Of a stretch of DNA of 31,047 bases, positions 15,703-23,531 are shown one piece after another (within the stretch, counting starts at the first letter, position 1; each line of letters starts with the position of its first letter). A model generated the notes under the pieces. That model was not told where the DNA came from. It did not search any database and saw only the letters and a list, made by a program, of their open reading frames with translations. A program made the translations under genes and the position numbers. Location: NCBI GenBank assembly GCA_964370965.1, contig CAYJLW010000047.1, forward strand, positions 1-31,047. The letters are read 5' to 3'. Source of the DNA: CAYJLW01 sp964370965. Lineage in GTDB: Bacteria; Actinomycetota; Acidimicrobiia; UBA2766.

Positions 15703-16467
15703 TCACCCTCCGGCGTGGAAGTCTGTCATGCGGAAGTAGTGGGGCAGGTAGGCGTCCGCGTCCACCTCGGCCACGACGGCCCCCGGGTGCAGCGTGTTCT
15801 CTGACTCGAGCCAGATCGCCGCGTGGGTGTCGACGATCTCGACGTCGTCCCAGGGGTCGTCCGCGGACGGCAGCGTCGCGACCTTCGCCGTGCCGATCTC
15901 GACGGAGGCGGCCACGACCTCCGTCTGCTGACGGACGAGGAAGACGGGCCCGTCGAAGCCGGGTTGCAGGTCCGCGCGGGGCATGGCCTTGAAGAGGAAG
16001 TTCGGCGCCTGCGGGGGCAGCTCCGCCAGGGTCCCGGTGAGCTCGGCGGCGACGTCGACGAACCGGACCCCGTGACGCTCGACCCAGCCCCGGGCCGTCT
16101 GCCCCTGACGTTCGAGGTGGATGTGGGCGAGCTTCTTCGGGAATCCGAATATGTCGCGGCCGTTGTGCATGCGGGCCTCGTTCGTGATCGGCATCGAGAG
16201 GCAGTAGCTGCCCGCCTCACCCGCGAAGCTGCAGTGCAGGAACAGCGCCGCCTCCAGGTACCCGGGCCCCAGGTTCGTGGTGGCGTAGTCGGCGACGAAC
16301 ATGAGGCCGGTCGGGGAATCGGCGGGTTCGAGCGGGGGCGGCAGCAGCCTCTTCTGCGTCTCGGGTGTCGTCTGGAACACCACGGCGAGCATCCGGGCGC
16401 CCGACAGGACGCGAACCCCGAGGCCGTAGTAGCGGTCGAGGTCCTCCTGGGTGGTCACGAAACCCAT
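15703..16467 (-). CDS. Acetoacetate decarboxylase-like protein
   Basis: A 254-residue member of the acetoacetate decarboxylase (ADC) superfamily. RDIFGFPKKLAHIHLER carries the paired lysines (Lys111, Lys112) that match the Schiff-base Lys115 and its pKa-lowering neighbour Lys116 in the clostridial enzyme. An acidic Glu (ITNEARMHNGRD) precedes them, also as in ADC. True ADCs convert acetoacetate to acetone, but many superfamily members act on other substrates as decarboxylases, aldolase-dehydratases or hydratases. The start is ATG 16467 with GAGGAG upstream. It lies 31 nt after the SDR stop. In this operon it may process a keto-acid made by the upstream enzymes. Confidence 0.82.
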   Translation of the reverse strand: MGFVTTQEDLDRYYGLGVRVLSGARMLAVVFQTTPETQKRLLPPPLEPADSPTGLMFVADYATTNLGPGYLEAALFLHCSFAGEAGSYCLSMPITNEARMHNGRDIFGFPKKLAHIHLERQGQTARGWVERHGVRFVDVAAELTGTLAELPPQAPNFLFKAMPRADLQPGFDGPVFLVRQQTEVVAASVEIGTAKVATLPSADDPWDDVEIVDTHAAIWLESENTLHPGAVVAEVDADAYLPHYFRMTDFHAGG

Positions 16468-16498
16468 CTCTCACTCCTCTCGGTTCGCGGCACACCGG

Positions 16499-17314
16499 TC
16501 ACGAGAACCTCCGGTACACGCCCAGGTCCGCGGCGCGCGCCGCTATCACGGCTCTCTCGTAGAGGCCGGGCGAGATGCCGTGGACGACCCAGCCGAGTTT
16601 GCCGGGGAGGCCCATGACGACCCGGCGCCTGCGCCGCTCGATGAGGCGGGCGATCTGACCGGCGGCGTAGGCCTGGGTGTGGTGCGCCGGCCTGTCGGGC
16701 GCCACGAGGCTGCCGTCGGCGGCGATGATGCGCTTCTCGGGATCGTGCTCGGTGAAGCCCAGGTGGACGACGCCCACGTGCACGCCGGCCCCGGCGAGCT
16801 CGATGCGCAGCGACTCGGCGAAGCCGGTGAGCCCCCCCTTGCTGGCGCTGTAGACGGATGCGCCCGGCACGCCGAAGAGGCCCGCCACCGAGGAGACGAA
16901 GACGATGCTGCCCCGCCGCGCCGAGACGGCCGCGACGGCTGCTCGCGTCAGGTAGACGCTGCCCTCGAGGTTCGTCACCAGGACGTCCCGGCACACCTTC
17001 GGATCGAGTTCCGCGAAGTCACCCCGCATCGACACCCCGGCGTTGTTGACCACGACGTCGAGGCCGCCGAAACGGTCGATCGCCGCCTGCACCATGGCCG
17101 CGGCGTCCTCCATGCGCCCGACATCGCCGACCACGGCCTCGACACGGGCCCCGGTCTCCTCCAGCTCGCGCCTGGCCTTCTCGAGGCGGTCTCCACCCCG
17201 GGCCGAGATCACGACCGCGGCACCCCGGGCGGCCAGATGGCGGGCGAGGGCGAGGCCGACACCGCGGCTCGCCCCGCTGACGAGCGCCACCTTGGCCTCG
17301 AAACAACTGCTCAC
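16499..17314 (-). CDS. Classical short-chain dehydrogenase/reductase
   Basis: A 271-residue classical SDR. The cofactor motif SGASRGVGLA is at residues 13-22, NNAGVS at 90-95, and the catalytic Ser142 with Tyr155-x3-Lys159 (VYSASKGG). An Arg in ISARGGDRLEKAR after beta-2 suggests NADP(H) preference, but this is not certain. Reductases of this type interconvert alcohols and ketones. The GTG start overlaps the epimerase-like stop by 4 bases (GTGA), showing translational coupling. The C-terminal part (KLGWVVHGISPGLYERAVIA) may form a membrane-associating amphipathic helix. Confidence 0.88.
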   Translation of the reverse strand: MSSCFEAKVALVSGASRGVGLALARHLAARGAAVVISARGGDRLEKARRELEETGARVEAVVGDVGRMEDAAAMVQAAIDRFGGLDVVVNNAGVSMRGDFAELDPKVCRDVLVTNLEGSVYLTRAAVAAVSARRGSIVFVSSVAGLFGVPGASVYSASKGGLTGFAESLRIELAGAGVHVGVVHLGFTEHDPEKRIIAADGSLVAPDRPAHHTQAYAAGQIARLIERRRRRVVMGLPGKLGWVVHGISPGLYERAVIAARAADLGVYRRFS

Positions 17315-18312
17315 GGCGTGGCCTCCAAATGTCCGTACTCGACGAGCCCGGCGACGGCATCCTCGATCGCGACCCGGATCGGCGTCCGAGGCAGGTCCAG
17401 GCCGGCGACCGCCTTGGCCGAGCTGTAGTAGGTGCCGAGACAGGCGAGCCGGGCGGTAGACGTGTCCAGCACGAAACGCCGGCCCGTGACCCGCGCCAAG
17501 ACGCCTCCGACGGCGCCTGCGGCCCGTACGGCTGCCGCCGGCGCCACCTTCGGAGCGCGCCCACCGGTGGCCTCGGCGACCAGCGAGAAGAACGCCCGAT
17601 AGGTGAGGTTCTCGCCGCCGAGGATGTAGCTCTCACCGCGCCCGCCCCCTTCCAGCGCGTTGACGGCCCCCGCTGCCACATCCGCGGCGTGCGCGAAGTT
17701 GCGCCCCCCGGGCGACACGAAGCGCAACCGGCCCTTGACGAAGCGGCGGATCAAGTCCCCCGAGCTCGGCCGGGAGTCGTAACGACCCAGCATGAACGTG
17801 GGGCAGACGACGACGGCGTCGAGGTCATGGTCCCGCACCGCTGCCTCCACCCGGGCCTTCGCGGCGTACTTGGACTCCGCGTAGGCGTTGCCCCGATAGG
17901 CCGGCGGGAAGCCGCCCCCCTCGTCTCCGGGTGCCGCGAGCGGGCCGAACGCATGCGAGCTGGCCGAGCCGACGAAGACGAGGCGTCCCGGGCGCACCTT
18001 GACGCAGGCTGCGAGGACACGTTCCGTACCACCGACGTTGACCGCGTCCATCAGCTCCGGGGCGGCGAAGACGTCGGCGATCGCCGCGCAGTGGAACACG
18101 CCGCCACAACCGTCGGCGGCGTCGACCAGCGTGTTGCCGGAATCGAGGAGGTCCCCGGGCACCCGCTCGACGTCGAGACCATCGAGAGTCGGAGACGTGC
18201 TCCCGGGCTGGACCAGCGCCCGCACCTCGTACCCCCGGCCGAGCAGCTCGCGCGCGAGGCTCGCGCCGAGGAGCCCGTCGGCTCCCGTCACCAGTACCAC
18301 CGTCCTGCCCAT
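17311..18312 (-). CDS. NAD-dependent epimerase/dehydratase-type (extended SDR)
   Basis: A 333-residue extended SDR. The nucleotide motif TGADGLLG is at residues 9-16 and the catalytic YAESK at Tyr144-Lys148, with a Ser-rich SASS segment before it. SPGGRNFAHAADVAAG is typical of the dihydroflavonol-4-reductase/3-beta-hydroxysteroid-dehydrogenase-like branch, which reduces or oxidises carbonyls on bulky substrates. ATG 18312 has GAGG 4 nt upstream. Another ATG (18345) lies before the activase stop and would overlap it. It is 20 nt downstream of the activase and overlaps the next SDR by 4 bp. Confidence 0.82.
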   Translation of the reverse strand: MGRTVVLVTGADGLLGASLARELLGRGYEVRALVQPGSTSPTLDGLDVERVPGDLLDSGNTLVDAADGCGGVFHCAAIADVFAAPELMDAVNVGGTERVLAACVKVRPGRLVFVGSASSHAFGPLAAPGDEGGGFPPAYRGNAYAESKYAAKARVEAAVRDHDLDAVVVCPTFMLGRYDSRPSSGDLIRRFVKGRLRFVSPGGRNFAHAADVAAGAVNALEGGGRGESYILGGENLTYRAFFSLVAEATGGRAPKVAPAAAVRAAGAVGGVLARVTGRRFVLDTSTARLACLGTYYSSAKAVAGLDLPRTPIRVAIEDAVAGLVEYGHLEATP

Positions 18313-18332
18313 GCGCCCTCGGCCTCCCACCG

Positions 18333-19340
18333 TCAGCCTTGCCATCGCGGATCGAGGCCCGCATCCGCGCAGATCGTCGTGACACGCTCGCGATCCTCGC
18401 CGGTCAACTTGGGGCGGTGCGCGAACGCGACGGCTTCGGCGCCCCGCCCGAGTCGTTCGTACTTCCCGGCAGCCCAGTTGTTGTAGGGCATGAGCTCGAC
18501 CGGAGCCCGGTAGCCCGCCGCCGTGAGATGGGCGACGATCGCCCCCATGTCCCCGGCGGCGGCGTTGAACTCGGGGATGACCGGGATGCGGACCCGGAGA
18601 CGGTCGGCGCCGACGAGGCCGAGGAGCGTGGCGAAGTTCGCCCGGATGCGCTGCCCGTCGACGCCCGTTGCGCGTGCGTGCGCTTGCGGGTCGACGTGCT
18701 TGACGTCGAAGAGGAACAGGTCGACCTTGGCCGCGAGAGGCTCGCAGAGGTGCGGCGGGAAGTGGCCACAGGTCTCCAGCGCCACGTGCAGGTTCTCCTG
18801 CGCGAGAGCGTCGAGCAAGGCGAGAAGGAAGTCCGGCCGGCTCGTGGGCTCACCGCCGGTGATCGTGACGCCGCCCCCCGAGCGCTCGAAGAAGGGCCGA
18901 TCGGCGACGGCGACGGCGACGAGATCCGCGACGCCGCGTTCGTGTCCGATCGTCTCGAGGGCCCTTGTGGGGCACGCCTCGACACAGGCCAGCGTGCTCC
19001 GGCAGCGGCCGCGGTCCTTGAGGAGGCACCCGGCGCCGTCGATTCGCAGCGCCTGTTCGGGACACGCGGTGACGCAGCGCCCGCAGCCGTCGCAGCGGTC
19101 TGCCCAGAGGGCGACCTCAGACTCGAAGAGCTGGGACTCGGGGTTGTGACACCAGGCACAACGCAGCGGACAGCCCTTCAGGTAGATGCACGTGCGGATC
19201 CCCGGTCCGTCGTAGAGCGCGTACTGGTCGACGTCGAAGACGACTCCGGTCACCGTGGCCAGCTCGCGGCCCGTGGACGCACGCCCACCCACACCGGGGG
19301 CCCCGGCCCCGGAACGGTGCTGCACCCGGCTGTTCGTCAT
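18333..19340 (-). CDS. Glycyl radical enzyme activase (radical SAM)
   Basis: A 335-residue activating enzyme. YDGPGIRT precedes the radical-SAM motif KGCPLRCAWCHNPE (Cys57-x3-Cys61-x2-Cys64), the exact PflA-family signature. An inserted ferredoxin-like region follows: cluster 1 is canonical (Cys83-x2-Cys86-x2-Cys89-x3-Cys93), while cluster 2 is unusual (Cys113-x5-Cys119-x3-Cys123, with Cys105 before it). TITGGEPTSRPDF is the SAM-binding GGEP motif and ELMPYNNWAAGKY the C-terminal family mark. It generates the glycyl radical on the neighbouring GRE using SAM and an electron donor, and is oxygen-sensitive. ATG 19340 has GGAG upstream and lies 14 nt after the GRE stop. Confidence 0.93.
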   Translation of the reverse strand: MTNSRVQHRSGAGAPGVGGRASTGRELATVTGVVFDVDQYALYDGPGIRTCIYLKGCPLRCAWCHNPESQLFESEVALWADRCDGCGRCVTACPEQALRIDGAGCLLKDRGRCRSTLACVEACPTRALETIGHERGVADLVAVAVADRPFFERSGGGVTITGGEPTSRPDFLLALLDALAQENLHVALETCGHFPPHLCEPLAAKVDLFLFDVKHVDPQAHARATGVDGQRIRANFATLLGLVGADRLRVRIPVIPEFNAAAGDMGAIVAHLTAAGYRAPVELMPYNNWAAGKYERLGRGAEAVAFAHRPKLTGEDRERVTTICADAGLDPRWQG

Positions 19341-19354
19341 CGGGAGCGGCTCCA

Positions 19355-21940
19355 CTAGCGGTGCTCGGTACGGGCGATGATCTCGTCCTGGATCTCGCAG
19401 CCGAGGTCGACGAAGTACGTGCTGTAGCCGCCCACCTTGACGATGAGGTCCCTGTGTGACTCGGGGTCGGCCTGCGCGGCGCGCAGCATCTCGGCACCGG
19501 CGACAGTGGGTTGGATCTGCGAGCCGCCGAGAGCGAAGTAGGTGCGCACCAGCGAGACCCACTTGCGCCGGGCCTCGGACGTGACACCGATCCCGGTGGG
19601 ATGGAACTTCACGTTGACCGCGGAGCCCAACACCTCCTCGTGCGGGAGGGCGGCGACCGAGCGCAACGCTGCCGTGACCCCGCCGGACTCGACGTTGTAA
19701 GGATTGCAGCTCGCCGCGAAGGGGGTGGCCGCCCGGCGCCCGTCGGGTGTGGCACCCGACATGCGACCGCCGATCGTGTGGGTGGTCATCGAGATCACGT
19801 AGACGACGAAGGGGCCGTCCCGCCACGTGCGGTGAGCGCAGACCTCGGCGAAGAGTCGCTCGCAGACTCGCCGGGCGAGCTCGTCGGTCTCGGGGTGGCC
19901 GTTGCCCCACTTGCCGGGGAGACCGGCGGCGGCGGCGGCGATCTCGTCGTGACCGGCGAAGTTGTCGTCGACGGCCGCCACGACCTCCGGGAGTGTGAAG
20001 CGCGCCTCGTCGAACACGATGCGCTTGATCACGTAGAGCGAGTCGACGAGGTTCGCGATCGAGTTGATGCAGGAGATCCCCGACAGGTCGTAGGTCGCGC
20101 CGCCCGACGTCACGTCCCGGCCGCCGGCGAGGCATCCGTCCATGAACGCGGAGATGACCGGCGCCGGGAGGTGCTCGGCGAAGAGCCGGTCCCGGAGGTT
20201 CGATCCGGCGACGATCTTGTCCACCGAGCTCCGGGCCTGCACGAAGAACGCATCGAGGAGGTCCTCGAAGGTCCCGAAGGTCCCCGCTGCCCCGGTGTCG
20301 GGTCCGTCGCCGTGGATGGTCCCGGCCATCGTCCTCGCGTCCCCCGAGTGCAGGGTGGTGTCGAGGAGCTGGGACAGGAGGAGGGCGTTCGCACTCATGG
20401 CGCCCGTCTTGCCGGGGCAGGTGGCCTCCACACAGCCCATGAGGGCGTAGTCGCGGGCATCCGCCTCGGCGAAGCCGCGTCTGCGCATCGCCTCGACGTT
20501 GACCTCGTCGGCGTACACCGAGAGGTTCGAGCTCTGGTCGTAGAGGTGCTCGGCGACGCGCTCGAGAACGGCGTCGGGGGTCTTCTCCGAGACGCGCACC
20601 GACATGTTCGTGACGGCCCGTGAGCGGTCTGCGGCGTCGAGGAAGAGGTAGGTGAGCTCGTTCGTGGCGTCCTCGCCCTCGCGGGTGACGCCGCCGATCG
20701 TGACGGGCGTGGAGCCGAAGAAGCGGTGGTAGAAGTTCGCCAGCACGTTCGACTCCGGCCGCAGGTTCTGCGACATGACCTTGAGCAGCAGCTCCTCGAG
20801 GAGCTCCCTCGCCGCCGCCGGGGTCGTGCGTCCGGCGGCGAGGTCGGCCTCGTAGTAGGGGTTGAGGATCTGGTCGAGGCGACCGAAGCAGTGCAGGTTC
20901 ACAGGATGGGCGACTTCGACGGCCGTCTTGATGGTCCACAGTGCCTGCACCGCCTCGCGGAAGGTCTCGGGCGGCGCGACGGGCACCTTCCGGCAGATGG
21001 CGGCCATCTCGTCGAGCTCCGCCCGGCGCTCCGGGTCCGACGTGGTGTCGCGTGCGGCGGCGACGGCGTCGGCGAGGCGTTCGGCGAAGACGGTGATCCC
21101 CGCGAGGGCGGTCTCGACGGAGTCGTAGAAGGCCTCGGCATCGGCATCGGTGGCGAGGCGGCGGGCATCCGCGGCCTCGGCCCGCAGAGCGCGCAGGCCG
21201 AGGCGCAGAGCGCGCTCGTGGTCGAGGATCACATGGCCCTGCAGGGTGGCGATCGTCGCGCATGCCGACAGCATGAGCACCTGCCGGGACGTGTTGCCGG
21301 GCAGGGCGGTCACGAAATCCTGCATCTCCGGCGAGAGGAGGCCGGCCCCGGCGAGCTCGGACTCGAGGCGGTCGACGAGCGTCCGCCCCTTCCAGTAGGG
21401 CAGGAGGTCGCGCAAGAGGACCCGGCGATCGTGGGGGTCGATCTCGAACGGGTTGACCTTGCGCTCGGCCATGGTCTGCAGCCCCATGTCCAGAGGCGGT
21501 GTGCCTGTGGCCCGCGCCGTCTTCTGGTGGCGGACAAAGGCGGCGAGGGACCGGCGGCGCGTGAGGTAGGCGAATCCGCGGAGCGCCGAGACGGCGCGGT
21601 AGCGCACCATGGTGGACTTCCGGAGCTCGGCGGCGAGCACGGCGTTGAAGACGCCCCGCTCGACGTCGACGGGCACGCCGAGGAACGATTCCGTCCAGTG
21701 GCCGCAGATGCGGTCGTCGGGGTCGACGTGATGCGTCTGGTGGCGGTACACGTGGAGCATCGCCTGGGCGACACGGACGTTGACGGGCAGGTCTCGTCTC
21801 TCGGTCGTGCGCCAGTGCTCGGTGTAGAGGCGGGCGCGTTCGACGGAGATGACCGCCGGTGCGCTCTGGTAGCGACGCCGGATGCGGTCGATGCGGTCTG
21901 TGCGTGGGTCGGCGACGCCAGCCGTGGTCGAGGCAGTCAC
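19355..21940 (-). CDS. Glycyl radical enzyme (PFL/dehydratase superfamily), class unassigned
   Basis: An 861-residue GRE. The thiyl Cys503 sits in ALMGCVEATCPGKT, with Glu505 two residues on, as in eliminating or decarboxylating GREs (glycerol/diol dehydratase, CutC, HPAD) and unlike PFL's Cys-Cys. The glycyl radical loop is KVGGYSTYFVDL with Gly838, and the ending QDEIIARTEHR is typical. GATPDGRRAATPFAASCNPY and GRLDQILNPYY are superfamily landmarks. The residues after the Cys (ATCPGKTGAMSAN) differ from the motifs I know for choline, diol, hydroxyproline, isethionate or benzylsuccinate enzymes, so the substrate is open. The GTG start overlaps the tetR stop (GTGA) with a strong GGAGG. The enzyme needs anoxic or micro-oxic conditions. 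Confidence 0.92.
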   Translation of the reverse strand: MTASTTAGVADPRTDRIDRIRRRYQSAPAVISVERARLYTEHWRTTERRDLPVNVRVAQAMLHVYRHQTHHVDPDDRICGHWTESFLGVPVDVERGVFNAVLAAELRKSTMVRYRAVSALRGFAYLTRRRSLAAFVRHQKTARATGTPPLDMGLQTMAERKVNPFEIDPHDRRVLLRDLLPYWKGRTLVDRLESELAGAGLLSPEMQDFVTALPGNTSRQVLMLSACATIATLQGHVILDHERALRLGLRALRAEAADARRLATDADAEAFYDSVETALAGITVFAERLADAVAAARDTTSDPERRAELDEMAAICRKVPVAPPETFREAVQALWTIKTAVEVAHPVNLHCFGRLDQILNPYYEADLAAGRTTPAAARELLEELLLKVMSQNLRPESNVLANFYHRFFGSTPVTIGGVTREGEDATNELTYLFLDAADRSRAVTNMSVRVSEKTPDAVLERVAEHLYDQSSNLSVYADEVNVEAMRRRGFAEADARDYALMGCVEATCPGKTGAMSANALLLSQLLDTTLHSGDARTMAGTIHGDGPDTGAAGTFGTFEDLLDAFFVQARSSVDKIVAGSNLRDRLFAEHLPAPVISAFMDGCLAGGRDVTSGGATYDLSGISCINSIANLVDSLYVIKRIVFDEARFTLPEVVAAVDDNFAGHDEIAAAAAGLPGKWGNGHPETDELARRVCERLFAEVCAHRTWRDGPFVVYVISMTTHTIGGRMSGATPDGRRAATPFAASCNPYNVESGGVTAALRSVAALPHEEVLGSAVNVKFHPTGIGVTSEARRKWVSLVRTYFALGGSQIQPTVAGAEMLRAAQADPESHRDLIVKVGGYSTYFVDLGCEIQDEIIARTEHR

Positions 21941-22713
21941 GCGTACCTCCCGTCGGCGACGGCGTTCCCGCCCGGCAGGGCGAAGACGCCCTCTTCCTCG
22001 AGCGCCGCGAGGTGCCGGACCCCCGCAGCAAGTGCTTCGCGATCCGCGCCCCAGCCGGCCAGCAGGTGCTCGGTGAGTCCCAGGGCCGTGCGGCCGGGGT
22101 CGAAGAGCGTCGCGTCGTAGCGTGACAGCTTGGCTCCCATGAGCGTTCCCAGGAGGGCCGTCGACCAGAGCGCAGCCCGCTCACCGACGTCGCCCGGGTC
22201 GAGCACGCCGGCGTCGGCGGCCTCGGCGAGCATCGTACGCACCATGTCGAAGAAGCGCAGCGCCCCGGGCGCGATGCGCTCGAGGTTCTCGTCGCCGATG
22301 ACGGTGTGTGGTGCCGCGAGGCCGAGCATGATCAGGTTGAGCTCTTCGGGATGCGCGGCCTGGGCGGCGGCGAAAAAGCGCGGGAACGCGAGGAGCGAGG
22401 TGATGACGCCGGCCTCCTCACCGGTTGCGGTGGCCTCCCCGAGCCGGACGCGAGCCTCGGCATAGGAGGCGAGCAGGACCTCGATCGCATCGTGTTGCAG
22501 ATCTGCGATGAGGGCGTCCTTCGAGGGGAAGTAGCGGTAGACCGCCCCGATCGCGCAGCCCAACTCGTCGGCGAGTCGTTGCATCGTGAGCGCATCGAGG
22601 CCCCCTTCGCTGACGAGACGCCGGGCGCCTTGGAGGTAGAGCTGCTCCTTGACAGCGCGTGCCTGAGCCCGGAGGGGGGTGACGGTCGCTGTCGGTCGGC
22701 TGTCGTGAACCAT
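21937..22713 (-). CDS. TetR-family transcriptional regulator
   Basis: A 258-residue TetR regulator. Its N-terminal helix-turn-helix (about residues 25-70: LTMQRLADELGCAIGAVYRYFPSKDALIADL) is diagnostic, and a helical ligand-binding domain fills the rest. ATG 22713 is preferred; GTG codons just upstream are possible. It is the promoter-proximal gene of the island operon and its stop overlaps the GRE start by 4 bases, so repressor and enzyme levels are coupled. Two inverted repeats in its own promoter are the likely operators. The inducer is presumably the substrate or an intermediate of the GRE pathway. Confidence 0.92.
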   Translation of the reverse strand: MVHDSRPTATVTPLRAQARAVKEQLYLQGARRLVSEGGLDALTMQRLADELGCAIGAVYRYFPSKDALIADLQHDAIEVLLASYAEARVRLGEATATGEEAGVITSLLAFPRFFAAAQAAHPEELNLIMLGLAAPHTVIGDENLERIAPGALRFFDMVRTMLAEAADAGVLDPGDVGERAALWSTALLGTLMGAKLSRYDATLFDPGRTALGLTEHLLAGWGADREALAAGVRHLAALEEEGVFALPGGNAVADGRYA

Positions 22714-22749
22714 GTTCACCACTATGAACGCTTTTCACGCACAAGGCAA
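22706..22749 (-). promoter_or_regulatory. Promoter and twin TetR operators of the GRE operon
   Basis: The minus strand has TTGCCT (-35, 22744-22749), a 17-bp spacer, then CATAGT (-10, 22721-22726), with the tetR ATG 7 nt later, so the message is probably leaderless. Two TGAA-N5-TTCA inverted repeats lie at 22725-22737 (between the boxes, touching the -10) and 22706-22718 (over the start codon). The second extends to a perfect GTGAAC-N3-GTTCAC. Their centres are 19 bp apart, close to two helical turns. This is a classic autorepression layout. Confidence 0.65.
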
Positions 22750-22753
22750 GTGA

Positions 22754-22796
22754 CTGCCTGCAAGGGTGCGAGGGTCCGAGTCCATCCCCGGGCACC
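22754..22796 (+). pseudogene. tRNA-Leu 3'-end fragment (attR-like direct repeat)
   Basis: 43 nt matching 14426-14468 of the intact tRNA-Leu region at 38 positions: variable-arm remnant GCAAGGGTGCGAGGG, T-loop GTCCGAGTCC and acceptor end CCCCGGGCACC. The T-arm pairing is damaged (CCATC for CCCTC), and the acceptor 5' half, D-arm and anticodon arm are absent, so it cannot be a tRNA. Its orientation is the same as the intact gene, as expected for an integration scar. Confidence 0.75.
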
Positions 22797-22818
22797 GCTC
22801 CGCCGCCGCCACCCCCGC

Positions 22819-23484
22819 TCAGAAGACGATCTGGATGCCCTTCACGCCCAGGTAGACGGCGAAGGCGAAGCAGATGGCGGCGCCGATCTGGCGGGCGTGA
22901 CGGGTCACGGCCCGGTTGAGCCGATCGAGCAGGGGGTCCGCCCGCTTGCCCATGGCACCCACGATGAGCGGTGGCACCAGGGCCGGGAGGAGCGTGATGA
23001 GGGCCAGGGCCGCGAATGCCACCACCTGGTCGGGGAACGGCACCCGCGACCGCGTGACGTCGTGCACGGCCGGGATGAAGAGAATGAGCGTGCTGAAGTT
23101 CACGAGCATCGCCAGCGCCCCGATCCAGACGTACGACGGCGTGGCAGCGTTCGCGAATCGCGAGCCGGTGGCGTCCTTGTGCTTCTCCCCGGCGGTGGGC
23201 CGACGCAGGATCTGGCGGACGCCGAGGAAGGCGAGCAGCCCCGCGGCCGCCAACTTGATCACCCCCGACGTCACGGACGCCCGGTGGTGGCCGCCGCCTT
23301 GCAGGACGGTTCCCGCCAGGACTCCGAACACGCCGAGGACGAACGCGCAGCCCACCACGACTGCCCAGGCCCGCGCAAGGGGGGAACGCCGGCCGGTGAG
23401 CACGAGGAGTTGCATGCCCAGGAGGGTGGGGCTCACGGCGGCACCGAAGGCCAGCGGGAGCACGTCGCCCAGGAGTGACTTCAT
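22819..23484 (-). CDS. Sap/GAP-family (sulfolipid-addressing-like) membrane protein
   Basis: A 221-residue integral membrane protein with about six hydrophobic segments. It starts MKSLLGDVLPLAFGAAVSPT, which matches the N-terminus of the actinobacterial Sap/GAP family (PF11139), a LysE-like transporter group associated with export of cell-envelope lipids in mycobacteria. Further marks are the polar loop ILRRPTAGEKHKDATGSRF and the closing FAVYLGVKGIQIVF. ATG 23484 is used; ATG 23499 is an alternative. It is divergent from the Nramp-like gene, with about 47 bp between starts. The cargo is unknown. Confidence 0.72.
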   Translation of the reverse strand: MKSLLGDVLPLAFGAAVSPTLLGMQLLVLTGRRSPLARAWAVVVGCAFVLGVFGVLAGTVLQGGGHHRASVTSGVIKLAAAGLLAFLGVRQILRRPTAGEKHKDATGSRFANAATPSYVWIGALAMLVNFSTLILFIPAVHDVTRSRVPFPDQVVAFAALALITLLPALVPPLIVGAMGKRADPLLDRLNRAVTRHARQIGAAICFAFAVYLGVKGIQIVF

Positions 23485-23531
23485 CGCGGCCGTTCCCATC
23501 CGCGCCCGGTCCTGACCGTGCTGCTATCCCA

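Larger units (their letters stand above)
14467..22753. mobile_element. Putative genomic island at tRNA-Leu carrying a GRE operon
   Basis: The 8.3-kb segment is bounded by the intact tRNA-Leu and, in the same orientation, a 43-nt fragment that matches bases 14426-14468 (tRNA 3' half plus two bases) at 38 of 43 positions. This is the attL/attR arrangement left by tRNA-site integration. Exactly one seven-gene operon, all on the minus strand and opposite to the tRNA, fills the space, with 24 nt to the tRNA at one end and the promoter abutting the fragment at the other. No integrase, excisionase or transposase is visible, so it would be a decayed or non-autonomous cassette. Alternatively the fragment is a degenerate tRNA pseudogene. 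Confidence 0.55.

Noticed and set aside
18333..22184. A 1283-residue open frame on the minus strand spanning the GRE and activase region
   Set aside because: Only its last 335 residues (the activase) have recognisable motifs. The upstream 950 residues are Arg/Pro-rich and lie in the wrong frame over the GRE and tetR, which are clear genes. It is a high-GC shadow of them.
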